From the NCBI RefSeq assembly GCF_000971395.1, contig NZ_BBME01000012.1:62001-126000 (forward strand): a DNA stretch of 64,000 nucleotides, given 5' to 3'. The notes under the pieces are model-generated. The model saw only the letters and a program-made list of their open reading frames with translations. It ran no database searches and was not told where the DNA came from. Shown piece by piece: positions 11,228 through 20,862 of the stretch. How positions within the stretch are numbered: position 1 is the first letter of the stretch; each line of letters opens with the position of its first letter. A program made the translations under genes and the position numbers. This DNA comes from Demequina iriomotensis. Its GTDB lineage: Bacteria; Actinomycetota; Actinomycetes; Actinomycetales; Demequinaceae.

Positions 11228-12102
11228 CACACCCGCTTCGACGGGTGCATGCCCATGCGCGTGAGGACCGTGTTCTCGACGATCTGGACCACGTTGTAGA
11301 GCACCAGCGAGACGCCGGTCACGACGACCACGGACGCCCACAGCTCATCGAACTTGGCTGAGGTCGAGTAGCCGTAGATCACGCCGCCGATGCCCGTGCC
11401 CGTCGCGAGCCACTCCGCGAGCAGCGCGCCGGTGATGGCGCCGGGCACCGAGACGCGCACCGCCGCGAAGAACGCCGGCAACGATGCCGGAAGCGCGACC
11501 GTGGTGAGCTGCTTCATGGGGCTGCCACCGTACACCTGGACCACCTCGAGCGCCTGAGTCGACGCCTGCTGCAGGCCGAAGGCGATGTTCACAAGGGCCG
11601 GGAACAGCACGACGATGCCGCCCATGACCGCGACGGTCAGGAACTCCCGCCCGAAGATCATGATGATGACCGGGGCGAACGCGATGAGCGGCACCGAGCG
11701 CAGCAGCAGCGCGAGCGGCATGACGGCGTGCTCGAAGCCCTTCGACAGGCGGAAGCCGATGGCACCCGCGAGCGCGAGGAGCAGACCGGCGACGAACCCG
11801 ATGGTGGCGTCCTGGAGGGTCGCAGCGAGGTTGGTGGCGATCTCCTCCCGGTTGGCGGCCGCATCCTCCTCGACGAAGAAGAAGTTCCACACGTCCACGG
11901 GCCCCTTGGCGACATAGGGCGAGAGGTCGGACACCCACAGCACCACCTGCCAGAGCACCACGACCGCCACGAGGGTGAGCGCGAACGTCAGCAGCGAGCT
12001 GCCGAGCGACTTCAGCGTCGATCGGCGTGCCTGGCTGCGCACCTGGGCCGCGAGCTGCGCCACCTGCTCGGTGGGCTGCTGCGGCGTCTGCGTGAGCTCC
12101 AT
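11227..12102 (-). CDS. ABC transporter permease (SsuC/ThiX-like)
   Basis: A 291-residue inner-membrane permease with six or so hydrophobic segments starting at about residue 36. It carries the EAA-type loop LEVVQVYGGSPMKQLTTVALPASLPAFF that contacts the ATPase. The fold and loop match the BPD_transp_1 permeases of nitrate/sulfonate/taurine/pyrimidine-precursor importers. The N-terminus is a hydrophilic Gln-rich stretch. It overlaps its neighbours by one base on each side (TGATG). Together with the preceding permease it would form a heterodimeric channel. Confidence 0.85.
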   Translation of the reverse strand: MELTQTPQQPTEQVAQLAAQVRSQARRSTLKSLGSSLLTFALTLVAVVVLWQVVLWVSDLSPYVAKGPVDVWNFFFVEEDAAANREEIATNLAATLQDATIGFVAGLLLALAGAIGFRLSKGFEHAVMPLALLLRSVPLIAFAPVIIMIFGREFLTVAVMGGIVVLFPALVNIAFGLQQASTQALEVVQVYGGSPMKQLTTVALPASLPAFFAAVRVSVPGAITGALLAEWLATGTGIGGVIYGYSTSAKFDELWASVVVVTGVSLVLYNVVQIVENTVLTRMGMHPSKRV

Positions 12103-12896
12103 CACGCGGCTCCCTTCGCCCACGGAGTCGACAGCCGCGTGAGCAGCCCGACCAGCAGGTACAGCGTCAGGGCGATGGCGCCCGAGGCCAGCGCGATGCC
12201 CCACACGCGGGGCGAGTTGAGGGATTGCTGCGCGACCACCATCGCGGGACCGACGCCGGTCTCGACCTTGCCGAAGTACTCGCCGAGCACCGCGCCCAGG
12301 AAGGCCGCCGGCACCGCGATCTGCAACGCCGTGAGCACCGCGGGCAGCGACGCGATTAGGCGCACCTTGCGCAGCTGGGTGAGCCGCGAGCCGCCGTAGA
12401 CCTGCACCACGTCGAGGCTCGCCTTGTCCGCGGCGTGCAGCCCGAGCAGCGAGCCCACCACCGTGGTGAAGAACACGCTGAGCGCGGCGACGAAGATCGC
12501 GGTGCCGGAGGGCTCGCCCTTCGACGGCACCTCGAAGATCAGCACCAGCAGCGGGCCGATCGCCACGATGGGGATGCAGTAGGAGATGACGGCGAGCTGC
12601 ATCACCGCGCCCTCGAGCTTCGGCATCACCATGACGAATCCCGCGAGCAGCAGCGCCACGCCGTTGCCCCACAGGTAGCCCTGGAGCGCCTCGTTGAGCG
12701 TCACGGAGAAGTGGGTGACGTAGAAGTCGAAGCCGATCGCGCCGTACTCCTGGACCACCTGCCACGGCGTCGGGATCGCCTTGGTGTTGCCGGAGCCGAC
12801 GTCCGCGAAGATCGTCACGGAAGAGATCCACCAGAGCGCGACGAGCGCCGCGGTGCTGATCGACACGATCGCCCAGGACGGGAGCCTGCGCTCCAT
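12102..12896 (-). CDS. ABC transporter permease (SsuC/ThiX-like)
   Basis: A 264-residue membrane protein starting [14 protein letters not shown] at an ATG that overlaps the ATPase stop (TGATG). Several transmembrane helices are evident. The ATPase-contacting loop reads LDVVQVYGGSRLTQLRKVRLIASLPAVLTALQ, clearly paralogous to that of the neighbouring permease. Two different permeases plus one ATPase and one binding protein is the pattern of HMP/riboflavin- and nucleobase-type NMT1 importers. The extension upstream of the ATG lies inside the ATPase gene and was rejected. Confidence 0.85.
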   Translation of the reverse strand: MERRLPSWAIVSISTAALVALWWISSVTIFADVGSGNTKAIPTPWQVVQEYGAIGFDFYVTHFSVTLNEALQGYLWGNGVALLLAGFVMVMPKLEGAVMQLAVISYCIPIVAIGPLLVLIFEVPSKGEPSGTAIFVAALSVFFTTVVGSLLGLHAADKASLDVVQVYGGSRLTQLRKVRLIASLPAVLTALQIAVPAAFLGAVLGEYFGKVETGVGPAMVVAQQSLNSPRVWGIALASGAIALTLYLLVGLLTRLSTPWAKGAA

Positions 12897-13720
12897 CACT
12901 CGTCCTCGACCGCCGCGCCGCCGGCGCCGAACAGCAGCTCGGACGCCTGGTCCACGTACGCGTGAAACTCGGGGCTGCGCTGGATCTCGGGGGTGCGCGG
13001 GCGCGGGAGGTCGATGGTCATGACCTCCTTGACGCGCCCCGGACGCGGGCTCATGACGGCGACCTGGTCCGCGAGGAAGATCGCCTCGGTGATGCCGTGC
13101 GTCACCAGCAGCGTTGTCGCGGGCTTCGCGGCGAGGATGCGCATGAGCTCGAGGTTGAGGCGCTGACGCGTCATGTCGTCGAGCGCGCCGAACGGCTCGT
13201 CGAGCAGCAGCACCGACGGCTTGAGCACCAGGGCCCGCGCGATCGACACGCGCTGGCGCATGCCTCCCGACAGCTGCGACGGCTTGGCCTTCTCGAAGCC
13301 CTTGAGGCCGACCAGCTCGATGAGCTCGGCGATGTAGTCGTGGTCGACGTCCTTGCCCGCGACCTCGAACGGGAGCTTGATGTTCTGGTAGACCGAGCGC
13401 CACGGGAGGAGCGCGCTGTCCTGGAACGCGATGCCGAGCTCGTTGTACGCGCGCAGGTCCTTAGGCGACCGCCCGTCGACCCGCGTCGTGCCGCTCGTGG
13501 GCTCCTCGAGCCCCGCGAGGATGCGCAGGATGGTCGACTTGCCGCAGCCCGAGGGACCGAGCAGCGCGAGGAAGGATCCGCGGTCCGTGTGGAGGTTCGC
13601 GTCCTCGAGCGCGGTGACGGTCTTCTTCCCGGAGGTGAAGACCTTGGTGAGGCCGGAGATCTGCAGGCCGGTGCCCGGGGCGGTCTCGCCCCGGGCACCG
13701 GACTGGGTGACGTCGGTCAC
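12896..13720 (-). CDS. ABC transporter ATP-binding protein
   Basis: A 274-residue ATPase that powers the importer. Walker [11 protein letters not shown]-loop [10 protein letters not shown], signature [15 protein letters not shown], Walker [13 protein letters not shown] and H-loop [15 protein letters not shown] are all intact. The sequence is of the nitrate/sulfonate/taurine (SsuB/TauB) type. It starts 15 bp after the substrate-binding protein gene and overlaps the following permease. Confidence 0.92.
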   Translation of the reverse strand: MTDVTQSGARGETAPGTGLQISGLTKVFTSGKKTVTALEDANLHTDRGSFLALLGPSGCGKSTILRILAGLEEPTSGTTRVDGRSPKDLRAYNELGIAFQDSALLPWRSVYQNIKLPFEVAGKDVDHDYIAELIELVGLKGFEKAKPSQLSGGMRQRVSIARALVLKPSVLLLDEPFGALDDMTRQRLNLELMRILAAKPATTLLVTHGITEAIFLADQVAVMSPRPGRVKEVMTIDLPRPRTPEIQRSPEFHAYVDQASELLFGAGGAAVEDE

Positions 13721-13735
13721 TGGAGATCCCGCAGA

Positions 13736-14833
13736 TCAGCCCGCGTAGGCGACGAGCTCGGGGTGCTCCTCGTACACCTCGGCCAGCAGGCTGAGGTCGA
13801 AGAGGTCGGCGGCCTCGAGCTCGATGCCGGCGCCCGCGAGCGACGCGAGCGTCGACGTCTGGAGCTCGTCCGAGATGGTGAAGAGGCCGTTCGCGACGGT
13901 CTCGTCCGAGACCACCAGGTCCTCGGCCTGCGCGACGGCGCCGGCCTCGGAGTTGGTCGGGTCGAGGCCCAGGTCCGCGCCGTACACCTCGTAGGCGAGG
14001 CGGGCGCCCTCGGCCGGGTCGTTGACCGCGTCGGTCCAGCCGAGGATCTCGGCGTACAGGAACGCCTTGAGCGCGTCGCGGTTCTCCGCGATCGACTGGT
14101 CGGTGACCGTCACGGTCTCCGCGACGAACGGCAGGCCGTTGTCCGCGAAGGGCAGGTTGACGGTGTCGTAACCGGCCGCCTCGACGGTGATCGCCTCGTT
14201 GGTGAGGTAGGCGATGAAGCCGTCGACCTCGCCGTTGGTGAGCGGCGCCGGGTCGTACTCGACGGGGACGATCGTGACGTCCTCATCCGTGAGCCCGTTG
14301 GCGGCCAGCAGCGCCTCGAACAGCGACGTGTTGGAGGCCTGGACGCCGATCTTCTTGCCGACCATGTCGTCGACGGTGGCGATGTTGCCGCCGTCCGCGA
14401 GCGACAGGACCGTGAAGGGGTTCTTCTGGTACGTGGTGCCGATGATCTTGAGCGGCGCCTCCTCGGCCGCGACCGCCGCGCCGATGGAGACGGCGTCCGA
14501 GAGCGCGACGTCGGCGGTGCCGGACAGGAGCTCGGCGGCGCCCGTCGACGGGCCGGGGACCAGCTCGACGGACGCGAAGCCCGCCTCGGTGTAATAGCCC
14601 TCGCTGTCGGCGAAGAACTCGCCCGAGAACTCCTCGTTCTTGATCCACGACAGCTGGACGGTGAAGTCCCCGTACGCGCCCGGCTCGACCGCGGCGGGTG
14701 CGTCGTCCGCGCCGCCCGAGACCGATGCGCCGGGCTCGGCCTCGTCCGCCGCGCAGCCTGCGAGCGCGATCGCGGTGAGAGCCGCGGTCGCGACGGCGGC
14801 CGTGCGGCCCGCCTTGCCCATGATGAATCGCAT
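13736..14833 (-). CDS. NMT1/THI5-like substrate-binding lipoprotein of an ABC importer
   Basis: A 365-residue periplasmic-type binding protein anchored by a lipobox (IALAGCAA near residue 29). After an Ala/Gly-rich linker comes the NMT1-type fold: TVQLSWIKNEEFSGEFFADSEGYY, then ELLSGTADVALSDA and DMVGKKIGVQ. Family members bind pyrimidines, riboflavin precursors, sulfonates or nitrate. Here the gene is first in an operon that ends with an XRE-cupin regulator and diverges from xanthine dehydrogenase. I therefore infer a purine-related ligand such as xanthine, urate or allantoin. The chosen ATG gives a compact signal sequence. Confidence 0.85.
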   Translation of the reverse strand: MRFIMGKAGRTAAVATAALTAIALAGCAADEAEPGASVSGGADDAPAAVEPGAYGDFTVQLSWIKNEEFSGEFFADSEGYYTEAGFASVELVPGPSTGAAELLSGTADVALSDAVSIGAAVAAEEAPLKIIGTTYQKNPFTVLSLADGGNIATVDDMVGKKIGVQASNTSLFEALLAANGLTDEDVTIVPVEYDPAPLTNGEVDGFIAYLTNEAITVEAAGYDTVNLPFADNGLPFVAETVTVTDQSIAENRDALKAFLYAEILGWTDAVNDPAEGARLAYEVYGADLGLDPTNSEAGAVAQAEDLVVSDETVANGLFTISDELQTSTLASLAGAGIELEAADLFDLSLLAEVYEEHPELVAYAG

Positions 14834-14941
14834 GTCTTCTCCCTGTTCGCTTCGACGCGAGGTCCGCTGGGGCGCATGGTGGTGGGGTCGCGCCCGCGGC
14901 GTCCGGACACACGCGTCCGGCACGTCGGGACGAAGGTATGG

Positions 14942-14963
14942 AATGTAGATTTCATGAACATGC
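14942..14963. promoter_or_regulatory. Candidate purine-regulon operator, site 1
   Basis: An AT-rich imperfect palindrome (ATGTAGAT-ttc-ATGAACAT) in the 230-bp gap between the divergent importer and xanthine dehydrogenase operons. Two further copies occur before uricase (20826) and before the PucG-type aminotransferase (42625). The consensus is RTGTNGAT-N3-ATSAACAT. The low GC content is conspicuous against the surroundings. Its position would let one regulator control both operons. Nothing else is recognised in this gap. Confidence 0.55.
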
Positions 14964-15063
14964 GAGGTTGTGTTTCGCCCTCGTAAATTCCCGGTTCCGT
15001 GACACAACCGTGACTTTCGGCCATGGCAGACTCGCCGGGAACCAGCCTCGGAAGGGAGGCGCC

Positions 15064-15864
15064 ATGGATCTCACGACGGTGACCGGATACCGCCGCCCCA
15101 CCAGCCGCGACGAGCTCGTGCTCGCGCCCGGCGAGCGCTTCCTCGCGGGCGGCACCTGGCTCTTCTCCGAGCCCAACCGCGACATCACCGGGCTGGTCGA
15201 CCTCCAGGCCATGGGCTGGCCGCGCCTCGAGGTGAGCCGCGACGGGCTGACCATCGGCGCCACGTGCACCATCGCCGACCTCCTCGCGCTGCCACCCCAC
15301 GTGGGCTGGGCCGCGCAGCCGCTCTTCGCCGAGGCCGCGAACGCGCTGCTCGCGAGCTTCAAGATCTGGAACGAGGCGACCGTGGTGGGCAACATCTGCC
15401 GCGGCTTCTCCGCCGCCGCGATGCTCGCCGCGTGCGTCACCCTCGACGCGGACGCCGTGGTGTGGACCGCCGGAGGCGAGGAGCGCATCGTCCCCGTCGC
15501 CGGCCTTCCCACGGGGAACGGCACCACCACGCTCGCCCACGGCGACCTGGTCCGCGAGGTGCGCATCGGCGCCGATGCGCTGCACGCCCGCACCGCGCTG
15601 CGCAAGATCGCGCTCGCCGAGCTGGGCCGTTCGGGCGCCGTCGTGACCGGACGGGCCCACGCCGACGGCCGCACAGTCATCGTCGTCACCGCCGCCACCC
15701 TGACCCCGACCGTGCTGCGCTACGCCGCGCCCCCGCCGCCCGCCGTCGCGCGGGACGATGCGCGGGCCGCCGCGGGCTTCTACACGGACGCCCTGGGCGC
15801 CGCCGACTGGCGCCGGCACGTCGCGGGCGTGCTCGCGGCCGAGGTCGCCGAGGAGCTCGCATGA
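15064..15864 (+). CDS. Xanthine dehydrogenase, FAD-binding subunit
   Basis: A 266-residue FAD subunit of the molybdenum hydroxylase family. The flavin-binding loop [12 protein letters not shown] occupies the usual position near residue 30, and the second motif [21 protein letters not shown] corresponds to the conserved NxxGN/xxP region. The C-terminal domain is the CO dehydrogenase flavoprotein type. The ATG at 15064 follows a GGAGG ribosome site; an upstream extension reads through the operator region and was rejected. The gene overlaps the next by ATGA. Confidence 0.85.
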   Translation: MDLTTVTGYRRPTSRDELVLAPGERFLAGGTWLFSEPNRDITGLVDLQAMGWPRLEVSRDGLTIGATCTIADLLALPPHVGWAAQPLFAEAANALLASFKIWNEATVVGNICRGFSAAAMLAACVTLDADAVVWTAGGEERIVPVAGLPTGNGTTTLAHGDLVREVRIGADALHARTALRKIALAELGRSGAVVTGRAHADGRTVIVVTAATLTPTVLRYAAPPPPAVARDDARAAAGFYTDALGAADWRRHVAGVLAAEVAEELA

Positions 15865-18557
15865 GGCTGGACGTCGACGGCGCACCCGTCGAGGGCGACC
15901 CCGCGCCCGGCCAGAGCCTGCGCACCTACCTGCGCGGTCAGGGACGCTTCGAGGTGAAGAAGGGCTGCGACGCGGGCGACTGCGGCGCGTGCACGGTGCT
16001 GGTCGACGGCGCGCCCGTGCACTCGTGCCTCTACCCGGCCGTGCGCGCCGAGGGCCGTGCCGTCACCACCGCGGGCGGCCTCGCGCCCGGCGACGAGCCC
16101 CACCCCGTCCAGGACTCGTTCGCGCGCCACTTCGCCTTCCAATGCGGATTCTGCACCCCGGGCATGACGGTCACCGCGTCGACTCTCGCCGAGGAGGACC
16201 TCCCCGATCTCGACCGCCGCCTCAAGGGCAACCTGTGCCGCTGCACGGGCTACCGGCCCATCCGCGAGGCGGTGGAGCACGCGGTGCGCGGCTGCGGAGG
16301 CGGCTGCCTCGGCTGCCCCTCCGGTCAGGGAGACGCGCCGGGGGACGATGCGCCGGTCTCCGCACGCGCCGACGTCCGGCCTCCCGCGGCCGACCGGGTG
16401 GTGCAGGGCCGCGAGCCGTACACGTTCGACGTCGACGTGCCGGGCCTCACCCATCTCAAGGTGCTCGCCTCCCCGCACGCTCATGCGCGCATCGTCGCCA
16501 TCGACGCCTCGGCGGCGCTCGCCATGCCGGGGGTCCACGCCGTCCTCACCCATGAGGACGCGCCCGTCACCCGCTACTCGACCGCGCGCCATGCGAACCG
16601 GCTCGACGACCCTCGCGACACCCGCATCCTCGACTCCGTGGTCCGCTTCCGCGGCCAGCGGGTCGCGGCGGTGGTCGCGGACACCCCCGCCCTGGCCGAG
16701 GCCGCCTGCGCGGTGATCGACGTGATCTACGAGGTGCTGCCCGCGGTCCTCGATCCCGAGGAGGCGCGCTCCCCCGGCGCGCCCCTGGTCCACCCCGCGC
16801 TGACCCCCGAGGACGGCGTCGCCGAGGCCTCGCGCAACGTCGTCGCGTCCTGGCGCGGGGGGTACGGCAACGTCGGGAGGGGCCTCGCGCGGGCCACCGC
16901 GGTCGCGACCGGCACCTGGTCGAACGCGCGCGTCAGCCACGCGCAGCTCGAGACCCACGGCTCGATCGGGTGGATCGACGCGGACGGCAGGCTCACCCTG
17001 CGCACCAGCACCCAGGTGCCGTTCCTCACCCGTGACGAGCTCGCGCTGGTGCTCGACCTCGACCCCTCCACGGTGCGCGTGTTCGCCGCCCGCGTGGGCG
17101 GCGGCTTCGGGGGAAAGCAGGAGATCTTCACCGAGGACATCGTCGCGCTGGCGGTCCTGCGGACCGGCCGGCCCGTCGCGTACGAGATGACGCGCGAGGA
17201 GGAGTTCGTGCGCACCGCGACGCGCCACCCGTTCCGGGTCACCGCGACGCTCGGGGCCGACTCCGACGGCCGGCTCACCGCGATGGACATCGAGGTGCTG
17301 TCCAACACCGGCGCGTACGGCAACCACGCTATCGGCGTGATGTTCCACGGCTGCGCGGAGTCGCTCGAGGCCTACCGCTCCCCCGCCAAGCGCCTGCATG
17401 CCGAGGTGGTCTACACGAACACGACCCCCGCCGGGGCGTTCCGCGGCTACGGGCTGGGGCAGGTGATCTTCGCGGTCGAGTCCGCGCTCGACGATCTCGC
17501 CCTGCGGCTCGGCATCGACCCGTTCGAGCTGCGCCGCCGCAACGCGGTGCGCGACGGCGACAAGCTCGGGGTGACCGAGCGGCGCCACCACGAGGACCTC
17601 ATCTTCGGCTCCTACGGCCTCGACCAGTGCCTCGACCTCGCCGAGGCGGCGCTGCGACGCGGCAACGGCGTCGAGGCGCCTCCCGGGTGGGCGGTGGGCG
17701 AGGGCATGGCGCTGTCGATGATCGCGACCATCCCTCCGCGCGGCCATCCCGCGACGGCGGCGGTCACGGCGTTCCCCGACGGCACCGTCGAGGTCGCGGC
17801 CGGCACCGTCGAGTTCGGCAACGGCACCCACACCGTGCTCACGCAGATCGCGGCCGAGGCGCTGGGCGTCGCGCCCGGAGCCGTACGGCTGCGCACGTCC
17901 GACACCGACGCGACCTCGCACGACACCGGCGCGTGGGGCTCCACCGGCATCACCGTCGCGGGCAAGGCCGTGCACGCGGCGGCGGTCGCGCTGCGGTCGC
18001 TCCTCGACGGCGGCGCGCCCGTGCCGTCCGAAGGGCTCACCGCGCACGGCGAGACCGACGGCAAGGTGCGCTCTCTCGCGTTCAACGTCCACGCCGCGCG
18101 GGTCGCGGTCGACGTCGAGACGGGCCGCGTACGCATCCTCCAGTCCATCCAGGCGGCCGACGCGGGCGTGGTCCTCAACCCCGCGCAGTGCCGCGGCCAG
18201 ATCGAGGGCGGCGTGGCGCAGGGCATCGGCTCGGCGCTCTACGAGGAGGTGCTCATGGGCGACCACGGCTCTCCGACCAACCCCGCCTTCCGCGTCTACC
18301 GCGTGCCCCAGATGGCCGACGTCCCGGAGACCGAGGTCTACTTCGCGCAGACCTCCGACTCCCTGGGCCCGTTGGGCGCGAAGTCGATGTCGGAGTCCCC
18401 CTACAACCCCGTCGCGCCGGCGCTGGCGAACGCGATCCGCCGGGCGATCGGCGCGCGCCCGATGGAGCTGCCGATGACGCGCGACCGGGTGTGGCGGCTC
18501 GCCGCCTCCGTCGCCCCCACCCCGGTGCGGGACGCTCAGCCCTCGGATCTCCGATGA
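15861..18557 (+). CDS. Xanthine dehydrogenase, fused [2Fe-2S] and molybdenum-cofactor subunit
   Basis: An 898-residue fusion of two subunits that are usually separate. Residues 1-142 form the iron-sulfur part: plant-type cluster Cys36/41/44/56 ([12 protein letters not shown]...HSC) and the helical-bundle cluster Cys95/98/126/128 (QCGFC, LCRC). Residues about 170-898 form the molybdopterin part, with [21 protein letters not shown] and a terminal [12 protein letters not shown] whose Glu is the expected catalytic base. The enzyme oxidises hypoxanthine/xanthine to urate. The linker contains an additional Cys145-x3-Cys149-x2-Cys152 motif not needed for either known cluster. Its 3' end overlaps the convergent xdhC by 22 bp. 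Confidence 0.9.
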   Translation: MRLDVDGAPVEGDPAPGQSLRTYLRGQGRFEVKKGCDAGDCGACTVLVDGAPVHSCLYPAVRAEGRAVTTAGGLAPGDEPHPVQDSFARHFAFQCGFCTPGMTVTASTLAEEDLPDLDRRLKGNLCRCTGYRPIREAVEHAVRGCGGGCLGCPSGQGDAPGDDAPVSARADVRPPAADRVVQGREPYTFDVDVPGLTHLKVLASPHAHARIVAIDASAALAMPGVHAVLTHEDAPVTRYSTARHANRLDDPRDTRILDSVVRFRGQRVAAVVADTPALAEAACAVIDVIYEVLPAVLDPEEARSPGAPLVHPALTPEDGVAEASRNVVASWRGGYGNVGRGLARATAVATGTWSNARVSHAQLETHGSIGWIDADGRLTLRTSTQVPFLTRDELALVLDLDPSTVRVFAARVGGGFGGKQEIFTEDIVALAVLRTGRPVAYEMTREEEFVRTATRHPFRVTATLGADSDGRLTAMDIEVLSNTGAYGNHAIGVMFHGCAESLEAYRSPAKRLHAEVVYTNTTPAGAFRGYGLGQVIFAVESALDDLALRLGIDPFELRRRNAVRDGDKLGVTERRHHEDLIFGSYGLDQCLDLAEAALRRGNGVEAPPGWAVGEGMALSMIATIPPRGHPATAAVTAFPDGTVEVAAGTVEFGNGTHTVLTQIAAEALGVAPGAVRLRTSDTDATSHDTGAWGSTGITVAGKAVHAAAVALRSLLDGGAPVPSEGLTAHGETDGKVRSLAFNVHAARVAVDVETGRVRILQSIQAADAGVVLNPAQCRGQIEGGVAQGIGSALYEEVLMGDHGSPTNPAFRVYRVPQMADVPETEVYFAQTSDSLGPLGAKSMSESPYNPVAPALANAIRRAIGARPMELPMTRDRVWRLAASVAPTPVRDAQPSDLR

Positions 18558-19456
18558 ATCGCCCCGTCGCGGTCCCTGAGCCGACGGCCCGTGCCGCCCG
18601 CCCGATCCATGATCACCTCGGCGAGGATCGCGACGGCGGTCTCCGCCGGCGAGGACCCGCCCAGATCGAGCCCGATCGGCGAGCGCAGCCGGGCCAGCGC
18701 ATCGTCCCCCACGCCGACCTCGCGCAGCCGCTGGCGCCGCCGGGCATCGGCGACCCGCGAGCCCATCGCGCCGACGTAGGCGGCGGGCGACGCGAGCGCG
18801 ACCTCGAGCGCGGGCACGTCGACGCGATCGTCATGGGTGAGGACGCAGATCACGGTGGACTGCTCGATCGCGAACGATCGCAGGAAGGCGTCGGGCCACG
18901 CGACGTGGACCTCGTGGGCGGCCGGGACGCGCTCCCTGGTCGCGAAGACCGGGCGCGGATCGACGACGACCACGCGGTACCCGAGCGCCCGGCCGGCCGC
19001 CGCGAGCGCCGGCGTGAAGTCGACCGCGCCGACCACGACGAGGCGCGGCGCCCGCGGACGGACGATGCGGTGGCCGCCCGGGAGCGTCAGCGTCACCTCG
19101 CCGTCGTCGAGCGAGGCCTCGAGCGCGTCGACGAGCCCACGGTCGCCCGGTCCCACGTGGAAGGCCTCCACGTCGACGGCTCCCCCGCAGGCGAGCCCGG
19201 GGCGCAGCAGGTCGCCCTCGCCGCCGAGCGTCGCGGCGACCGGGGCGGGATCCGCGAGGCGCGCGAGCGCGAGCTCGTACGCCTCGGACTCGATGCAGCC
19301 GCCGGAGATCGCGCCGATCGCGCGTCCGTCCGAGGTGACCGCCATCGCGGAGCCGGGGGCGCGGGGCGTCGAGCCATGCACCGCCGTCACCACCACGACG
19401 CCGAGCGCGCCACCCTCGTGCAGCACCCCCAGCGCCTCGCGCGCGATCTCGAACAC
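18536..19456 (-). CDS. xdhC: XdhC-family molybdenum cofactor insertion protein
   Basis: XdhC proteins bind and sulfurate the molybdenum cofactor and hand it to xanthine dehydrogenase. The 306-residue protein has the N-terminal XdhC/CoxI motif ([21 protein letters not shown], then AISGGCIE) and the C-terminal Rossmann domain ([58 protein letters not shown]). The GTG at 19456 is the only start that begins right at the conserved N-terminus. It is divergent from allantoinase (33 bp) and convergent with, and overlapping, its partner dehydrogenase. Confidence 0.88.
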   Translation of the reverse strand: MFEIAREALGVLHEGGALGVVVVTAVHGSTPRAPGSAMAVTSDGRAIGAISGGCIESEAYELALARLADPAPVAATLGGEGDLLRPGLACGGAVDVEAFHVGPGDRGLVDALEASLDDGEVTLTLPGGHRIVRPRAPRLVVVGAVDFTPALAAAGRALGYRVVVVDPRPVFATRERVPAAHEVHVAWPDAFLRSFAIEQSTVICVLTHDDRVDVPALEVALASPAAYVGAMGSRVADARRRQRLREVGVGDDALARLRSPIGLDLGGSSPAETAVAILAEVIMDRAGGTGRRLRDRDGAIHRRSEG

Positions 19457-19489
19457 GCCCGCCAGTCTGTCACCCCCCGGAGGGAAGAG

Positions 19490-20806
19490 ATGAGCCACGA
19501 CCTGGTCATTCGCGCCGCGCGCGCCGTGCTGCCGACGGGGGAGGTGCCGGCCGCGGTCTTCATCGGCGGCGGCCGCATCGTCGCCGTGGGCCCCGCCGAT
19601 GCGCCGGCCCCGGGCATCCCCGAGGTGGTCCTCGCGCCCGACGAGGTGCTCCTGCCCGGGGCCGTCGACACCCATGTGCACGTCAACGAGCCGGGACGCA
19701 CCGAGTGGGAGGGCTTCGACTCGGCGACGCGCGCGGCGCGGGCGGGCGGAGTCACCACGCTCATCGACATGCCGCTCAACTCGATCCCGCCGACAGTCTC
19801 GCCCGAGGCGCTGGCCGTGAAGCAGTCCGCCGCGGCCGGCAAGACGCACGTCAACGTGGGCTTCTGGGGTGGCGCGGTGCCCTCCAGCCTGGGCTCGCTG
19901 CGCGCGCTGTGGGACCAGGGGGTCTTCGGATTCAAGTGCTTCCTCGCGCCCAGCGGCGTGGACGAGTTCCCTCATCTCAACCGCGGGCAGCTCCTGCGCG
20001 CGATGGACGAGATCGCGGGCTTCGGCGGGCTGCTCATCGTGCACGCGGAGGACCCGGAGGTGCTCGAGGCGTACGACACCGCACCCGGTCGCGACTTCGC
20101 GGCATTCATGGCCACGCGTCCCCAGGCCGCGGAGACGAGCGCGATCGAGACCGTCATCGCCGCGATGCGCGAGACGGGGGCGCGCGCCCACGTCCTTCAT
20201 CTGTCCGCAGCCTCCGCGCTCCCGCTCATCGCCGAGGCCAAGGCGGAGGGGCTACCCCTGACCGTCGAGACCTGCCCCCACTACCTCACGTTCGACGCGG
20301 CCCATGTGCCCGACGGCGCGACCCAGTACAAGTGCTGCCCTCCCATCCGCTCCGAGGAGAACCGCGAGCGGCTCTGGGAGGCCCTCGCCTCCGGGGTCAT
20401 CGACTTCGTGGCGTCCGACCACTCCCCCGCCACCGCCGACCTCAAGCTCGCCGGCGGCGGCGACTTCGGGGTCGCGTGGGGAGGGATCGCCGGCCTCCAG
20501 ACGTCGCTCGCGGCCGTCTGGACGGGGGCACGGATGCGGGGATTCTCGCTCGTCGATGTGGTGGGCTGGATGTCCACGCGGCCGGCGGCATGGTCGGGGC
20601 TCGCCACCAAGGGCGCGATCGAGGCCGGTCGCGACGCGGACCTGGTGGCCTTCGCCGCCGAGGAGCCGTGGGAGGTGCACGCCGACTCCCTCGAGCACCG
20701 CAACAAGGTGAGCGCCTATGACGGCGCGGCGCTCGCGGGGCGCGCGCGTCGGGTGTGGATCGGAGGCGTCGAGGACGCCGCGGGGGTTATGGTCGCCCGG
20801 CCGTAG
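19490..20806 (+). CDS. allB: Allantoinase
   Basis: Allantoinase opens the ring of S-allantoin to give allantoate. The 438-residue amidohydrolase has DTHVHVNEPGRTEWEGF (metal His62 and His64), the carbamylated-Lys region FGFKCFLAPSG, LLIVHAEDP, VLHLSAASALP and SDHSPAT with the catalytic Asp. NEPGRTEWEGF and FKCFL distinguish it from dihydropyrimidinases and dihydroorotases. A GAGGGAAGAG ribosome site precedes the ATG. The long open frame upstream overlaps xdh antisense and was ignored. Confidence 0.93.
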   Translation: MSHDLVIRAARAVLPTGEVPAAVFIGGGRIVAVGPADAPAPGIPEVVLAPDEVLLPGAVDTHVHVNEPGRTEWEGFDSATRAARAGGVTTLIDMPLNSIPPTVSPEALAVKQSAAAGKTHVNVGFWGGAVPSSLGSLRALWDQGVFGFKCFLAPSGVDEFPHLNRGQLLRAMDEIAGFGGLLIVHAEDPEVLEAYDTAPGRDFAAFMATRPQAAETSAIETVIAAMRETGARAHVLHLSAASALPLIAEAKAEGLPLTVETCPHYLTFDAAHVPDGATQYKCCPPIRSEENRERLWEALASGVIDFVASDHSPATADLKLAGGGDFGVAWGGIAGLQTSLAAVWTGARMRGFSLVDVVGWMSTRPAAWSGLATKGAIEAGRDADLVAFAAEEPWEVHADSLEHRNKVSAYDGAALAGRARRVWIGGVEDAAGVMVARP

Positions 20807-20825
20807 GACTCTGCCATCACGCTGA

Positions 20826-20847
20826 AATGTCGATGTAATCAACATGC
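20826..20847. promoter_or_regulatory. Candidate purine-regulon operator, site 2
   Basis: The best of the three copies: ATGTCGAT-gta-ATCAACAT, an almost perfect palindrome. It ends two bases before the TAGCGT -10 box of the uricase gene, so it would cover the -35 region. Confidence 0.6.
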
Positions 20848-20849
20848 CC

Positions 20850-20855
20850 TAGCGT
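20850..20855 (+). promoter_or_regulatory. -10 box of the uricase gene, leaderless type
   Basis: TAGCGT followed by 7 nt and the ATG at 20863. No ribosome-binding site is present, consistent with a leaderless mRNA. Confidence 0.5.
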
Positions 20856-20862
20856 GCGAGGC

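Noticed and set aside
12962-14986. A 674-residue open frame antisense to the importer ATPase and binding-protein genes
   Set aside because: No recognisable motif; both minus-strand genes are well supported.
15264-18557. A 1097-residue open frame beginning inside the FAD subunit gene
   Set aside because: Only the part from 15861 has xanthine dehydrogenase similarity; the first 199 residues are an Arg-rich shadow of the FAD subunit gene.
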